Source: Porticoccaceae bacterium (GTDB taxonomy: Bacteria > Pseudomonadota > Gammaproteobacteria > Pseudomonadales > Porticoccaceae). From it: a DNA stretch of 9,992 bases. Position numbers and translations under genes: made by a program. Of the stretch, positions 1 through 7,547 are shown piece after piece. The stretch lies in NCBI GenBank assembly GCA_019090225.1, contig JAHRWI010000006.1, forward strand, positions 1 to 9,992, in the 5' to 3' direction. Below the pieces are notes generated by a model. It was given only the letters and a program-made list of their open reading frames with translations, searched no databases and was not told the origin of the DNA. Position 1 is the stretch's first letter. Each line of letters begins with the position of its first letter.

Positions 1-1
1 C

Positions 2-547
2 GACTCTTCCATTAAAGACCCCACCGCAATGACCGTATCGACCATTGATGCAAATGGTCGGCCCTGGCATCGCGCTGTGCTGCTCAAAGGTTTCGATGAG
101 CGAGGTTTTGTTTTTTATACCAATCTGGGCAGTCACAAAGCCCAGGACATGGCCAGTAATCCCCAGGCCAGCCTCCATTTCCCCTGGTTTTTTCTTGATC
201 GACAGGTCTGTGTGAGCGGCTCTGTAACGCAGGTCACTCGGCAGGAAGTAGAGACCTACTTTGCCTCTCGACCCCGTGACAGCCAGATCGCCGCCTGGGC
301 CTCTGATCAAAGCAAGCCCATTGCTTCTCGAACCGAGCTGGAAGCTGTGTTTGCTGAATATAAAACAAAGTTTGGCGACCAGGACATTCCGGCACCAGAT
401 TTCTGGGGTGGCTTTCGAGTCAAGCCACTGGAATTTCAATTCTGGCAGGGTGGGGCTAGTCGGCTTCATGATCGCTTTCAGTATCTTCTCAGAGATGACG
501 CCGACGATGATAAAAACGCCTGGTTAGTCAGTCGACTGGCACCTTAA
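2..547 (+). CDS. pdxH: Pyridoxamine/pyridoxine 5'-phosphate oxidase PdxH, 5' end outside window
   Basis: FMN-dependent cytosolic oxidase that converts pyridoxine or pyridoxamine 5'-phosphate to pyridoxal 5'-phosphate, the last step of PLP synthesis and salvage. The frame is open from base 2, and the residues before the ATG at 29 (DPTAM) match the E. coli protein around its residues 49-53. That ATG is therefore internal, and roughly 40 N-terminal residues lie upstream of the window. Visible family signatures are RAVLLK followed by FYTNLGSHKA (FMN and phosphate contacts), RPRDSQIAAW, FWGGFRV, the FWQGG...RLHDR substrate/FMN segment, and the conserved C-terminal RLAP. A short acidic stretch (DDADDDK) just before the C-terminus is longer than in E. 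coli. The next gene starts 25 bp downstream on the same strand, so the two may be cotranscribed. Family assignment is secure. Confidence 0.96.
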   Translation, partial: DSSIKDPTAMTVSTIDANGRPWHRAVLLKGFDERGFVFYTNLGSHKAQDMASNPQASLHFPWFFLDRQVCVSGSVTQVTRQEVETYFASRPRDSQIAAWASDQSKPIASRTELEAVFAEYKTKFGDQDIPAPDFWGGFRVKPLEFQFWQGGASRLHDRFQYLLRDDADDDKNAWLVSRLAP

Positions 548-572
548 AAACCTTTTTCCTGGAACTATAATC

Positions 573-1187
573 ATGACCCGATTACACCTTATTCGCCACG
601 GCGAAACCGACTGGAATGCCGAGGGTCGCATCCAGGGACAAATGGAATCCGTACTTTCCGAGCTGGGCCAAAATCAAGCCAGAGAATTACAGAAAAATCT
701 GCAGGCATTTGAGTTCGATCGGGTATTTTGCAGTTCCAGCACTCGGGCCAGGCAGACTGCTGATCTCGCTCTCGCCCATATCGATCAGCCCTTTACCTAT
801 CTCGATGCCTTAAGGGAAATTTACCTGGCCCGCTGGGAAGGCTATTTGTATTCCGAGATTGAAGCCGATGACCCGGTGGCCCTCAATGCCTTTCGTCACA
901 CGCCGGACAGTTTCGATGTCGAGGGCGCTGAAACATTTTCCGATCTGCAAAATCGAGCACTCCTTGCCGTTAATGAAATTATTGAACAACATCGAGGCCA
1001 GGAGTTGGTGATTGTCAGCCACGGAGCCTGGATAAAATCCGTACTCTGTCATTATGAAGGCCGACCACTCAGCAATTTCTGGGAGCCACCACGAATGCAT
1101 AACTGTTGTCATAGCATCGTCGAGATAGCCGCTGATGGCGACGCAGGAAATATAATTCGCTATGCTGATCTCGATCAAGGCTTCTAA
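573..1187 (+). CDS. Histidine phosphatase family protein (phosphoglycerate mutase-like)
   Basis: Cytosolic phosphatase of the branch 1 histidine phosphatase superfamily, 204 aa, a normal length for small members such as GpmB, CobC or PhoE. The signature LIRHGETDWN lies at residues 6-15, with His9 as the expected phospho-acceptor. Arg58 sits in the S-x-RAxxTA segment, Glu82 is the likely acid residue in the RE(x)nWEG region, and the second catalytic His150 lies in VIVSHGAWIK. These residues make an active phosphatase likely. The substrate cannot be read from sequence: phosphosugar, alpha-ribazole phosphate or another phosphoester are all possible, and no cobalamin or glycolytic genes are adjacent. 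The ATG at 573 is preceded by a weak GGAA (561-564). It follows pdxH by 25 bp and probably shares its transcript. A true 2,3-bisphosphoglycerate mutase is unlikely given the short length. Confidence 0.9.
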   Translation: MTRLHLIRHGETDWNAEGRIQGQMESVLSELGQNQARELQKNLQAFEFDRVFCSSSTRARQTADLALAHIDQPFTYLDALREIYLARWEGYLYSEIEADDPVALNAFRHTPDSFDVEGAETFSDLQNRALLAVNEIIEQHRGQELVIVSHGAWIKSVLCHYEGRPLSNFWEPPRMHNCCHSIVEIAADGDAGNIIRYADLDQGF

Positions 1188-1198
1188 TAAAAATCAGC

Positions 1199-1228
1199 TA
1201 GTCACTATGTAAATAGCCAAACTATAAA
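1199..1228 (+). promoter_or_regulatory. Candidate sigma70 promoter for the sulfotransferase gene
   Basis: TAGTCA (1199-1204, 4 of 6 consensus bases) and TATAAA (1223-1228, 5 of 6) are separated by 18 bp in an AT-rich 75-bp gap. The start codon lies 35 bp past the -10. This was found by eye and has not been tested. Such matches are common in AT-rich DNA, so it is a candidate only. It overlaps the paired dyads at 1205-1233. Confidence 0.35.
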
Positions 1229-1233
1229 AATAG
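1205..1233. repeat. Two tandem near-identical 12-bp dyads (CTAT-N4-ATAG)
   Basis: CTATGTAAATAG (1205-1216) and CTATAAAAATAG (1222-1233) agree at 10 of 12 positions. Each is an inverted repeat with 4-bp arms around a 4-bp centre, and the starts are 17 bp apart. The pair spans the spacer and -10 of the candidate promoter, the arrangement expected of a repressor operator. No regulator gene is in view, and AT-rich sequence produces such dyads by chance, so the regulatory reading is inference. Confidence 0.3.
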
Positions 1234-1251
1234 CTCGAATAAAATCACCCC

Positions 1252-1257
1252 AGGGGA
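1252..1257 (+). promoter_or_regulatory. Strong ribosome binding site of the sulfotransferase gene
   Basis: AGGGGA lies 5 bp before the ATG at 1263, close to the Shine-Dalgarno consensus. It fixes the start of the sulfotransferase and is clearly better than the sites before the phosphatase, rsmB or trkH. Confidence 0.7.
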
Positions 1258-1262
1258 TAATA

Positions 1263-2201
1263 ATGAATTCGACTTTACCCAAGCTGCCTAAACGCACCTG
1301 TGTCTATCAAAACCACCACCTGGACAGCACCCGCTGGGATAGCTTTAAAGTGCGGGAAGACGATATTCTGGTCTGTACCTCCATGAAAAGTGGCACCACC
1401 TGGATGCAACGTATTGTCGCACTGCTCCTGTTTCAGGATCAGCAGCCCGAGCAATCCTTCCATGAGATCTCGGTTTGGTTGGATATGCGCATCGCGCCTT
1501 TGGACGAAACCATGGAAGCCATAGAGGCACAAACTCACCGCCGTTTTCTGAAGACTCACTCTGCACTGGACGGCCTCCCCTATTATCCGGAAATGAAATA
1601 TGTGGTTATTGGCCGTGATGTGCGCGATGTCTTTATGTCTCTGTGGAACCACGCGTCTAATTACAGCGAAGAATTTATTGGCGTATTAAACGATACCCCG
1701 GGTCGAGTCGGTGAGCCTTTTCCACCGCTCTATGATGATATTCACGGCCTCTGGCATGACTGGATCAACAAGGGCAACTTTGACTGGGAAACCGATGGTT
1801 ACCCGTTCTGGTCGCACCTGCACTTTGTCCAGTCCTGGTGGGAATATCGCCACCTACCCAACGTTTACATGGTTCATTTCAATGATTTACTCAAAGACCT
1901 TGAAGGGGAAATGCGCAAAGTCGCCGAGTTTCTAGATATTGAAGTGGAAGAATCCCTGTGGCCTAGCCTGGTTGACCAGGCCACTTTTGAATCCATGAAG
2001 AACAAAGCCGTAGAATTACTACCGGGCATTGATGGGATTTTTACCGGGGGTGCCAAAGCCTTTATCAATAAAGGCACCAATGGTCGCTGGCGTGATGTCT
2101 TGTCAGCTGAAGAGCTTAAAGAATGTGACGCGGCTATCGCTCGGGAGCTGTCTCCGGATTGTGCGAAGTGGTTAGAGGAAGGCGGTCGCCACAATCTCTA
2201 G
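1263..2201 (+). CDS. PAPS-dependent sulfotransferase domain protein
   Basis: Predicted cytosolic enzyme that transfers a sulfuryl group from 3'-phosphoadenosine-5'-phosphosulfate (PAPS) to a hydroxyl or amine acceptor; 312 aa against about 295 for animal SULT1 enzymes. The 5'-phosphosulfate loop TSMKSGTTWM is at residues 39-48. His99 in the KTHS motif is the likely catalytic base. The 3'-phosphate site is GRDVRDVFMS at 117-126 (Arg118, Ser126). The C-terminal PAPS loop FINKGTNGRW is at 267-276, matching the FRKGxxGxW pattern. SWWEYRHLPNVYMVHFNDL (191-209) is a family-typical core. There is no signal peptide or membrane segment. A segment at about 133-188 is longer than in animal SULTs and may form the acceptor pocket. 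The substrate is unknown. No APS kinase or sulfate activation genes are nearby, so PAPS must be made elsewhere. A 75-bp gap with a candidate promoter suggests separate expression from the upstream genes. Confidence 0.93.
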   Translation: MNSTLPKLPKRTCVYQNHHLDSTRWDSFKVREDDILVCTSMKSGTTWMQRIVALLLFQDQQPEQSFHEISVWLDMRIAPLDETMEAIEAQTHRRFLKTHSALDGLPYYPEMKYVVIGRDVRDVFMSLWNHASNYSEEFIGVLNDTPGRVGEPFPPLYDDIHGLWHDWINKGNFDWETDGYPFWSHLHFVQSWWEYRHLPNVYMVHFNDLLKDLEGEMRKVAEFLDIEVEESLWPSLVDQATFESMKNKAVELLPGIDGIFTGGAKAFINKGTNGRWRDVLSAEELKECDAAIARELSPDCAKWLEEGGRHNL

Positions 2202-2234
2202 TTATTGTTGTAAGTTAATGCGTCAGAGCCAAGC

Positions 2235-3683
2235 CTAGCGCCGCCAGAACATCGGCGTAAACAAAACCAGCAAGGTGAATACCTCTAATCGACCCAGCAA
2301 CATGCCCCCCGCCAGTATCCACTTAGCGAAGCTGTTAATGTCGCCGTAATTGGCTGAGACATCGCCAAGACCTGGCCCGAGGTTGTTCAGTGATGCAGTG
2401 GTCGCCGACCAGGCAGTGACATAGTCGAGGCCAGAGGCGAGCAGCAACAGCACCATGCCGTAAAACACTGCCATGTAGACGCCAAAAAATGCCCAGATGG
2501 CATCGGCGACTCGGTTCTCGACAATTCGCTTGCCGACTTTAAGGGGTATCACGGCGCTAGGGTGAATTAATTTCTGGATCGCTCGTAGCGACTGCTTACC
2601 CAAAATCATCATTCGACCGACTTTTATCCCGCCGCCGGTCGACCCTGCACAGGCACCAAAAAAAGACAGAAAAATCATCGTATAAGGTAAAAAGCTCGGC
2701 CACGTGCTGTAATCGGTGGTGGCAAAACCCGTCGTAGTCATAATGGATACGAGTTGAAAGACGCCATGGTAAATACTGTCGTTTAAGCCGTAAATATCAG
2801 TGAGATACAAATAAGCACACACGATAATAATACCGCCCAGCAACATCGCCAGGTATAACTGGGTTTCGGGATCGCTCAGATAAGCCATGGGGTTTTTTCT
2901 ATTCCAGGCAGTAAAATGCAACCCGAAATTCATGCCCGCTATGATCATAAAAAAGATACAGATAGTGCTTATCAGAGGGCTGTCGAAATAGCCCATGCTA
3001 GCGTCGTGGGTCGAGAATCCACCAATGGCGACCGTAGAGAAACTGTGGCCAATGGCATCGAATGCGGACATCCCTGCTAACCAGTAACTGACGCCACAAA
3101 CCACTGTCAAGGTCAGATAAATCAAAAACAGGGCTTTCGCAGTTTCAGTAATACGAGGTGTTAATTTGCTGTCCTTTACATGGCCAGCAGCTTCGGTTCG
3201 ATACAGCTGGACGCCACCCAGACCCAGCATGGGCATGATCGCCACGGCGATCACGACAATACCGATACCACCTAGCCACTGTAATTGCTGGCGGTAGTAG
3301 AGAATCGATTTTGGCAGATCATCGAGGCCAGTGATCACAGTCGCGCCGGTTGTGGTTAAACCACTGATCGACTCAAATACCGCATCGGTTAGGGATAAAC
3401 TTAGTGGGTCAACCAGGGTCAGCGGTAAGGCCCCACCGAGTCCCAGGGTGAGCCAAAACAGCACGGTCACCATAAAGCCATCTCGGGTTCGCAGTTCTGC
3501 TTCACTACGACTATTGGGTAACCAGACCAACATACCGATAGAAAAAGTAATCGCGAAGGCGAGGAAAAAGGCCTGTTGAGTTTGCTCGCCATAAATGCTG
3601 GCGACGACAACGGGTGGTAACAGAGTGACACTGAATAGCATCAACAACAGGCCGAGAATACGGGCGATAACGGAAAAATGCAT
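2235..3683 (-). CDS. trkH: Trk potassium uptake system, membrane subunit TrkH
   Basis: Inner-membrane K+-translocating subunit of the Trk system, working with the cytoplasmic NAD-binding TrkA. At 482 aa it is almost exactly the length of E. coli TrkH. It shows the fourfold membrane-pore-membrane repeat: selectivity filter regions at TTTGAT (110-115), TVAIGGFS (217-224), TTTGF (316-320) and NNLGPG (433-438). The conserved gating segment GACAGSTGGGIKVGR follows the third filter (343-357). Hydrophobic helices fill most of the rest, and the chain ends in a short basic tail (FWRR). The start ATG overlaps the TGA stop of trkA by one base (TGATG), and no Shine-Dalgarno is visible upstream, so translation probably depends on trkA (coupling). 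It ends 33 bp from the convergent sulfotransferase gene. The glycine-containing filters support TrkH over the related KtrB, together with the full-length TrkA partner. Confidence 0.96.
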   Translation of the reverse strand: MHFSVIARILGLLLMLFSVTLLPPVVVASIYGEQTQQAFFLAFAITFSIGMLVWLPNSRSEAELRTRDGFMVTVLFWLTLGLGGALPLTLVDPLSLSLTDAVFESISGLTTTGATVITGLDDLPKSILYYRQQLQWLGGIGIVVIAVAIMPMLGLGGVQLYRTEAAGHVKDSKLTPRITETAKALFLIYLTLTVVCGVSYWLAGMSAFDAIGHSFSTVAIGGFSTHDASMGYFDSPLISTICIFFMIIAGMNFGLHFTAWNRKNPMAYLSDPETQLYLAMLLGGIIIVCAYLYLTDIYGLNDSIYHGVFQLVSIMTTTGFATTDYSTWPSFLPYTMIFLSFFGACAGSTGGGIKVGRMMILGKQSLRAIQKLIHPSAVIPLKVGKRIVENRVADAIWAFFGVYMAVFYGMVLLLLASGLDYVTAWSATTASLNNLGPGLGDVSANYGDINSFAKWILAGGMLLGRLEVFTLLVLFTPMFWRR

Positions 3684-5065
3684 CAGAAAAAGGTGAACCC
3701 AACCTGAAACAGTTTTTCTACTGCCCGCGTATGCTGCTTATCGATCATAAAGACAATGGCGTGGTCGTCCGATTCAATCAGCGTATCGTGGTGGGTAATA
3801 ATCACTTTGCCGTCGCGAACCAGAGCGCCAATGGTAGTACCCGGTGGCAATTTGATATCTTCAATGACGCGACCCACCACTTTTGAATTTTTCCTATCGC
3901 CGTGGGCAACAATCTCTAGCGCCTCTGCCGCGCCGCGCCGTAAAGAGTGGACTTTGAGGGTGTCGCCTCGGCGCACATGAGAAAGTAATGAGCTTGTCGT
4001 TGCCTGCTGGGGCGATATCGCGATATCAATCTCGCTGCCCTGCATTAAATCAGCATAGACCGGGTTAGTGATCAGGGTCATCACCTTTCTGGCACCGAGG
4101 CGCTTGGCCAGCAGTGAGGCCATAATGTTGACCTCATCATCATTGGTGACGGCCAGGAAAACATCGGTTTTGTCGATATTCTCCTCCAACAAGAGCTCTC
4201 GATTGGCCGCTTGCCCCTGGAGCACAACGGTCTTGTCTAGATGCTCGGCCAGGTATTCACCCCTTTGAGCAGAATATTCGATAACTTTAACGTTGTAATC
4301 ATTTTCTAAGGTCTTAGCCAGGCGATAGCCGATATTGCCACCACCGGCAATAATGATCCGTTGGTACGGTTTTTCATTACGCTGGAGCTGCTTCATCACT
4401 TTGCGGCTGTCAGCCTGAGCCGCGACGAAAAATACCTCGTCACCTTCTTCAATAACGGTATCCGCTTCCGGGACGATAGGCCCATCCTGACGCCATATGG
4501 CTGCGGCCCGGGCATCAACATCGGGTATTTGTTCGCGAATATCCTTCAGCTGATGACCCACCATAGGGCCACCTTTGACGGCCCTTACCGCTACTAGCTG
4601 TACCGCGCCATCAGCAAAATTAAGCACCTGTAAGGTACCCGGGTGCTCAATAAGCCGACAGATATATTCGGTTACCACTTGCTCGGGGGTGATGAGTACA
4701 TCCACCGGAACGTTAGTGTCGTTAAACAGTTTTTCGCTGTATGCACTGTTGGTATAGCTACCTGAGCGAACTCGGGCGATTTTTTTTGGCGTACGAAACA
4801 GGGAATGCGCGACCTGGCAGGCCATCATGTTGAGTTCGTCGCTGTTCGTGACAGCGACCAGCATATCGGCGTCTTCTATGCCTGCGGCCACCAGCACGTC
4901 GGGGTGGGAACCAAAACCATTGACGGTGCGGATATCCAGGCGATCCTGTAATTCCCGGAGGCGATCACCCTGCGGGTCAATGACGGTAATATCATTGGCT
5001 TCACTGGCCAGGTTTTCAGCCAGGGTGCCGCCGACCTGACCACCGCCGACGATAACAATTTTCAT
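3683..5065 (-). CDS. trkA: Trk potassium uptake system, NAD-binding regulatory subunit TrkA
   Basis: Peripheral cytoplasmic protein that gates TrkH in response to bound nucleotides and is required for K+ uptake. At 460 aa (E. coli 458) it is the full tandem form with two RCK_N-RCK_C units. The first Rossmann loop GGGQVGG is at residues 7-13, with the acidic Asp30 ending strand 2. The second, GGGNIGYRLA, is at 241-250, with Glu263 in the equivalent place. AVTNSDELNM (71-80) and AVTNDDEVNI (305-314) are the matching strand-4 motifs of the two halves. TrkA_C domains lie at about 143-225 and 370-455. The short form, KtrA, would have only one unit. The 112-bp gap to rsmB may hold a separate promoter, but no clear -35/-10 pair was found. 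The start ATG has only a weak purine stretch upstream. Confidence 0.97.
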   Translation of the reverse strand: MKIVIVGGGQVGGTLAENLASEANDITVIDPQGDRLRELQDRLDIRTVNGFGSHPDVLVAAGIEDADMLVAVTNSDELNMMACQVAHSLFRTPKKIARVRSGSYTNSAYSEKLFNDTNVPVDVLITPEQVVTEYICRLIEHPGTLQVLNFADGAVQLVAVRAVKGGPMVGHQLKDIREQIPDVDARAAAIWRQDGPIVPEADTVIEEGDEVFFVAAQADSRKVMKQLQRNEKPYQRIIIAGGGNIGYRLAKTLENDYNVKVIEYSAQRGEYLAEHLDKTVVLQGQAANRELLLEENIDKTDVFLAVTNDDEVNIMASLLAKRLGARKVMTLITNPVYADLMQGSEIDIAISPQQATTSSLLSHVRRGDTLKVHSLRRGAAEALEIVAHGDRKNSKVVGRVIEDIKLPPGTTIGALVRDGKVIITHHDTLIESDDHAIVFMIDKQHTRAVEKLFQVGFTFF

Positions 5066-5177
5066 TGTCGTCTCGCGACTGTTTTGGTGATACCAAGGCT
5101 GTTCATATTTAACTCGCCTGCTTTATCTTAATGGAGCGGTACTTTTAGTCTGTGATTCTGAGGGGTTTAAACATTCC

Positions 5178-6485
5178 CTATTGTTTCTCTAGCAAAGAGT
5201 AATAAAAACCATCATGACTGCCATCCTGAGGAAACAATTGGCGGCCAAAATTTGTGCTACGACCTGCGTCTGTTGCAACGGGGTGCAACAGAGCATTGTT
5301 TACGCCGCTTAAGAATTGATCTATCACCTCATCGTTCTCCTGGGGCAGTATCGAGCAGGTGGCGTACAACAATTTTCCGCCCACCTTCAGTAAGGGCCAA
5401 AGCTTCGCTAGCATCGCCTGCTGTAGAGCGGCCAGCTTAGCAATATCTTCGGGCTTACGCAGTAATTTGATGTCGGGATGGCGACGAATGACCCCGGTGG
5501 CAGAGCAGGGGGCATCGAGCAAGATTCGATCGAAGAGTTTCCCATCCCACCAACTGTCCGGGTCTGCGACATCGGCACTGAGCAATTCCACCGACAGCTG
5601 CAAACGATCGAGGTTTTCCCTCACTCTATCGAGACGCTGGGCATCGATGTCGATAGCAAGCACTTCTCCCACATTGGGCGCAGACTCCAAAATATGGCAG
5701 GTTTTGCCGCCGGGAGCACAGCAGGCATCGAGTACTCGATGCCCAGCCTGGACATTAAGCAAAGATGCCGCCAGTTGTGCTGCTTCGTCCTGAACACTGA
5801 CCATGCCCTGGTCAAAGCCGGGGATTTCATGGACCGCTTTGGCTTGAGCCAACTGTACGCCAGCTGCACTGAATTTCGTTGCCGCTGCCAGCCCACCTGC
5901 GTCGGAGCAGTGTGTGGTTAGATACTCATCCCGGCTTATGCGCAACTCATTGACACGCAGCGTCATGGGTGCCCGCTCATTGTTGGCCGCCATGATGGCT
6001 TTCGCTTCTTCAGGCCAGGCCTTGTTGAGTGCATTAATTAACCACTCTGGGTGGGCTGATGCATAATCCGGCTGATTCCCCAGATCTTGTTCAATCGTCT
6101 GTTGGTCGCGGATAAAACCGCGTAACAGTGCGTTAATCAGTCCTTTTGCCCAGGGCCTTTTTAGCTGTTTGCAGGCAGCAACGGATTCATTGACGACGGC
6201 ATGACTGGGAATCCGAGTATAGATGAGTTGATAAAGCGCGCAGGCCAGCAGGGCCAATATGTCGCGATCTTTCTGTTTTAAAGGCTTGTCCAGCAGAGTA
6301 TTAATAATTTTGCTAATAGCCGGGTACTGCCGCAAGGTGCCATAGCACAGTTCACCCAGCAGAGCTTGATCCTGGGGGGATACCTTATCGCTGAATTCCG
6401 GCAGGCAGCTGTTGAGGGATAGCCCTTCAGAAGTCACCCTGGCTATCGCTTTAGCGGCAGCAACTCTGACCAACATCGCTATCAA
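5178..6485 (-). CDS. rsmB: 16S rRNA (cytosine-967-C5) methyltransferase RsmB
   Basis: SAM-dependent enzyme that makes m5C967 in 16S rRNA (also called Sun or RrmB). The N-terminal NusB-like RNA-binding domain covers about residues 5-135 (ELCYGTLRQY, LYQLIYTRIPSHAVVNE, KGLINALLR). The Rossmann methyltransferase fold follows: motif I DACCAPGGKT (253-262), SAM-binding acidic IDIDAQR (278-284), motif IV DAPCSATGV (324-332) with Cys327, and motif VI YATCSILPQEN (374-384) with Cys377 as the expected nucleophile. RRHPDIK (334-340) is identical to the E. coli enzyme. The start given is a TTG whose bases overlap the TGA stop of fmt. The ATG three codons later (at 6476) fits the usual N-terminus equally well and is my slight preference on codon grounds. 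Neither has a good ribosome binding site, which suggests coupling to fmt. There are 435 aa from the TTG and 432 from the ATG. Confidence 0.95.
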   Translation of the reverse strand: MIAMLVRVAAAKAIARVTSEGLSLNSCLPEFSDKVSPQDQALLGELCYGTLRQYPAISKIINTLLDKPLKQKDRDILALLACALYQLIYTRIPSHAVVNESVAACKQLKRPWAKGLINALLRGFIRDQQTIEQDLGNQPDYASAHPEWLINALNKAWPEEAKAIMAANNERAPMTLRVNELRISRDEYLTTHCSDAGGLAAATKFSAAGVQLAQAKAVHEIPGFDQGMVSVQDEAAQLAASLLNVQAGHRVLDACCAPGGKTCHILESAPNVGEVLAIDIDAQRLDRVRENLDRLQLSVELLSADVADPDSWWDGKLFDRILLDAPCSATGVIRRHPDIKLLRKPEDIAKLAALQQAMLAKLWPLLKVGGKLLYATCSILPQENDEVIDQFLSGVNNALLHPVATDAGRSTNFGRQLFPQDGSHDGFYYSLLEKQ

Positions 6486-7438
6486 ATACCCAGCTGCGTT
6501 CCAGGGGCAAACATTGCGGCGCGCCCCTGTAGTAGAGCGCTCACTGTCATACGTCGTTTACCAGCAAGTTGAACTTCAGTCAGTAATAGCGAATCTGTGT
6601 GGCAGGCCACAAGGATGCCTTTGCTATCGCAGTATAATATGCTTCCTACTGCGGCCTGATGCGGATACGTAACAGCATTTGCCTGCCAGATTCGCAAGGT
6701 ATCCTTACCAAGCGTCGTAAAGGCGACCGGCACCGGATGAAAGGCGCGCACCCGATAATCCAACATCTGAGCGGGCTGATGCCAGTCGAGGAGAGCTTCC
6801 TGTTTGGTGATTTTGTGCGCATAAGTGGCTAGCGCATCGTCCTGCTGCTCGGCAATGGGCTGATTACCTGGGTCTGCAAAGGCATCTAAAGTCTTTAGCA
6901 AAGCTGCGGCCCCTGAAGCAGCCAGCTTGTCCTGCAAACTGGCTGCGGTATCTGTTTCAGAGATGGTGCACGGGACACGGTTCAACATAGGCCCGGTATC
7001 GAGGCCTTCATCCATTTGCATGATAGTGATGCCGGTTTGCTCGTCCCCGGCCTCGATAGCTCGCTGAATAGGTGCCGCCCCCCGCCAGCGGGGTAACAGC
7101 GAAGCATGGACATTGATACAACCTAAAGGCGGTACAGTCAAAACTGATTTCGGCAATATTAAACCGTAGGCCACGACGACCATAATGTCGGCGTTTAAGT
7201 CAGCTATTTGTTGTTGCGTGGCCCCATCTTTGAGAGAGAGCGGCTGATAGACCGGTATATCTTCTGCCAGTGCCAGAGCTTTTACCGCACCAGTGGTCAG
7301 TTTTTTACCTCGCCCGGAAGGTCTGTCGGGCTGGGTATACACTGCCACCACTTCATGTCGCGACTGATCGAGCAAGACGCGCAGATGCTCCGCCGCAAAG
7401 GCAGGTGTACCCGCAAAGATAATTTTTAGTCTCTGCAT
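6482..7438 (-). CDS. fmt: Methionyl-tRNA formyltransferase
   Basis: Cytosolic enzyme that uses 10-formyl-tetrahydrofolate to formylate Met-tRNA(fMet) for translation initiation. At 318 aa it has normal length (E. coli 315). The N-terminal catalytic domain opens with IIFAGTPAFAA (6-16). It contains the tRNA-sensing loop DRPSGRGKKL (38-47), the formyl-folate signature NVHASLLPRWRGAAPIQ (109-125) with catalytic Asn109 and His111, and Asp147 in MDEGLDTG. The C-terminal OB-like tRNA-binding domain covers about 208-318 (VRAFHPVP, LAGKRRM). The stop codon overlaps the alternative TTG start of rsmB and lies 5 bp before its ATG. A GAGGAA motif sits about 11 bp upstream of the start, slightly far but usable. 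The gene follows def by 109 bp, wider than the few bases often seen between these two genes; I see no gene or clear promoter in that gap. Confidence 0.97.
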   Translation of the reverse strand: MQRLKIIFAGTPAFAAEHLRVLLDQSRHEVVAVYTQPDRPSGRGKKLTTGAVKALALAEDIPVYQPLSLKDGATQQQIADLNADIMVVVAYGLILPKSVLTVPPLGCINVHASLLPRWRGAAPIQRAIEAGDEQTGITIMQMDEGLDTGPMLNRVPCTISETDTAASLQDKLAASGAAALLKTLDAFADPGNQPIAEQQDDALATYAHKITKQEALLDWHQPAQMLDYRVRAFHPVPVAFTTLGKDTLRIWQANAVTYPHQAAVGSILYCDSKGILVACHTDSLLLTEVQLAGKRRMTVSALLQGRAAMFAPGTQLGI

Positions 7439-7547
7439 GATGGTCGAACTTCCTCGGCGTAAGGGCTTTTGTGGTTACTGCTTGTCTGTGAATGTCGCTT
7501 AATCGGTGTAACTTCGCAGATTTAACGCTTAGATGTAAGCTGTCGAT

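Noticed and set aside
810..1178. Open frame of 122 codons antisense to the histidine phosphatase gene
   Set aside because: It fully overlaps a gene with intact catalytic motifs, shows no recognisable family and has no convincing initiation site; it is a shadow frame.
4014..4027. Perfect 14-bp palindrome GATATCGCGATATC
   Set aside because: It lies inside trkA and is accounted for by the codons of the conserved Asp-Ile-Ala-Ile stretch; there is no second copy or regulatory context.
5090..5106. Small dyad TTGGT-GAT-ACCAA upstream of trkA
   Set aside because: Single 5-bp arms with a 3-base loop are too short to call an operator or terminator; no partner copy was seen.
5271..5290. 7-bp inverted repeat TGTTGCA...TGCAACA with a 6-base loop
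   Set aside because: It is internal to rsmB in a variable C-terminal part, too far from the stop to be a terminator and with no T-run.
5359..5921. Two overlapping plus-strand open frames of about 145 codons opposite rsmB
   Set aside because: They sit opposite the conserved methyltransferase motifs, have low-complexity or unfamiliar translations and no ribosome binding site; they are shadow frames.
7439..7547. 109-bp gap between def and fmt, examined for a hidden small gene, promoter or hairpin
   Set aside because: Only short scattered TAAGCG repeats were seen; no open frame with a start signal, no -35/-10 pair and no stable stem was found by eye.
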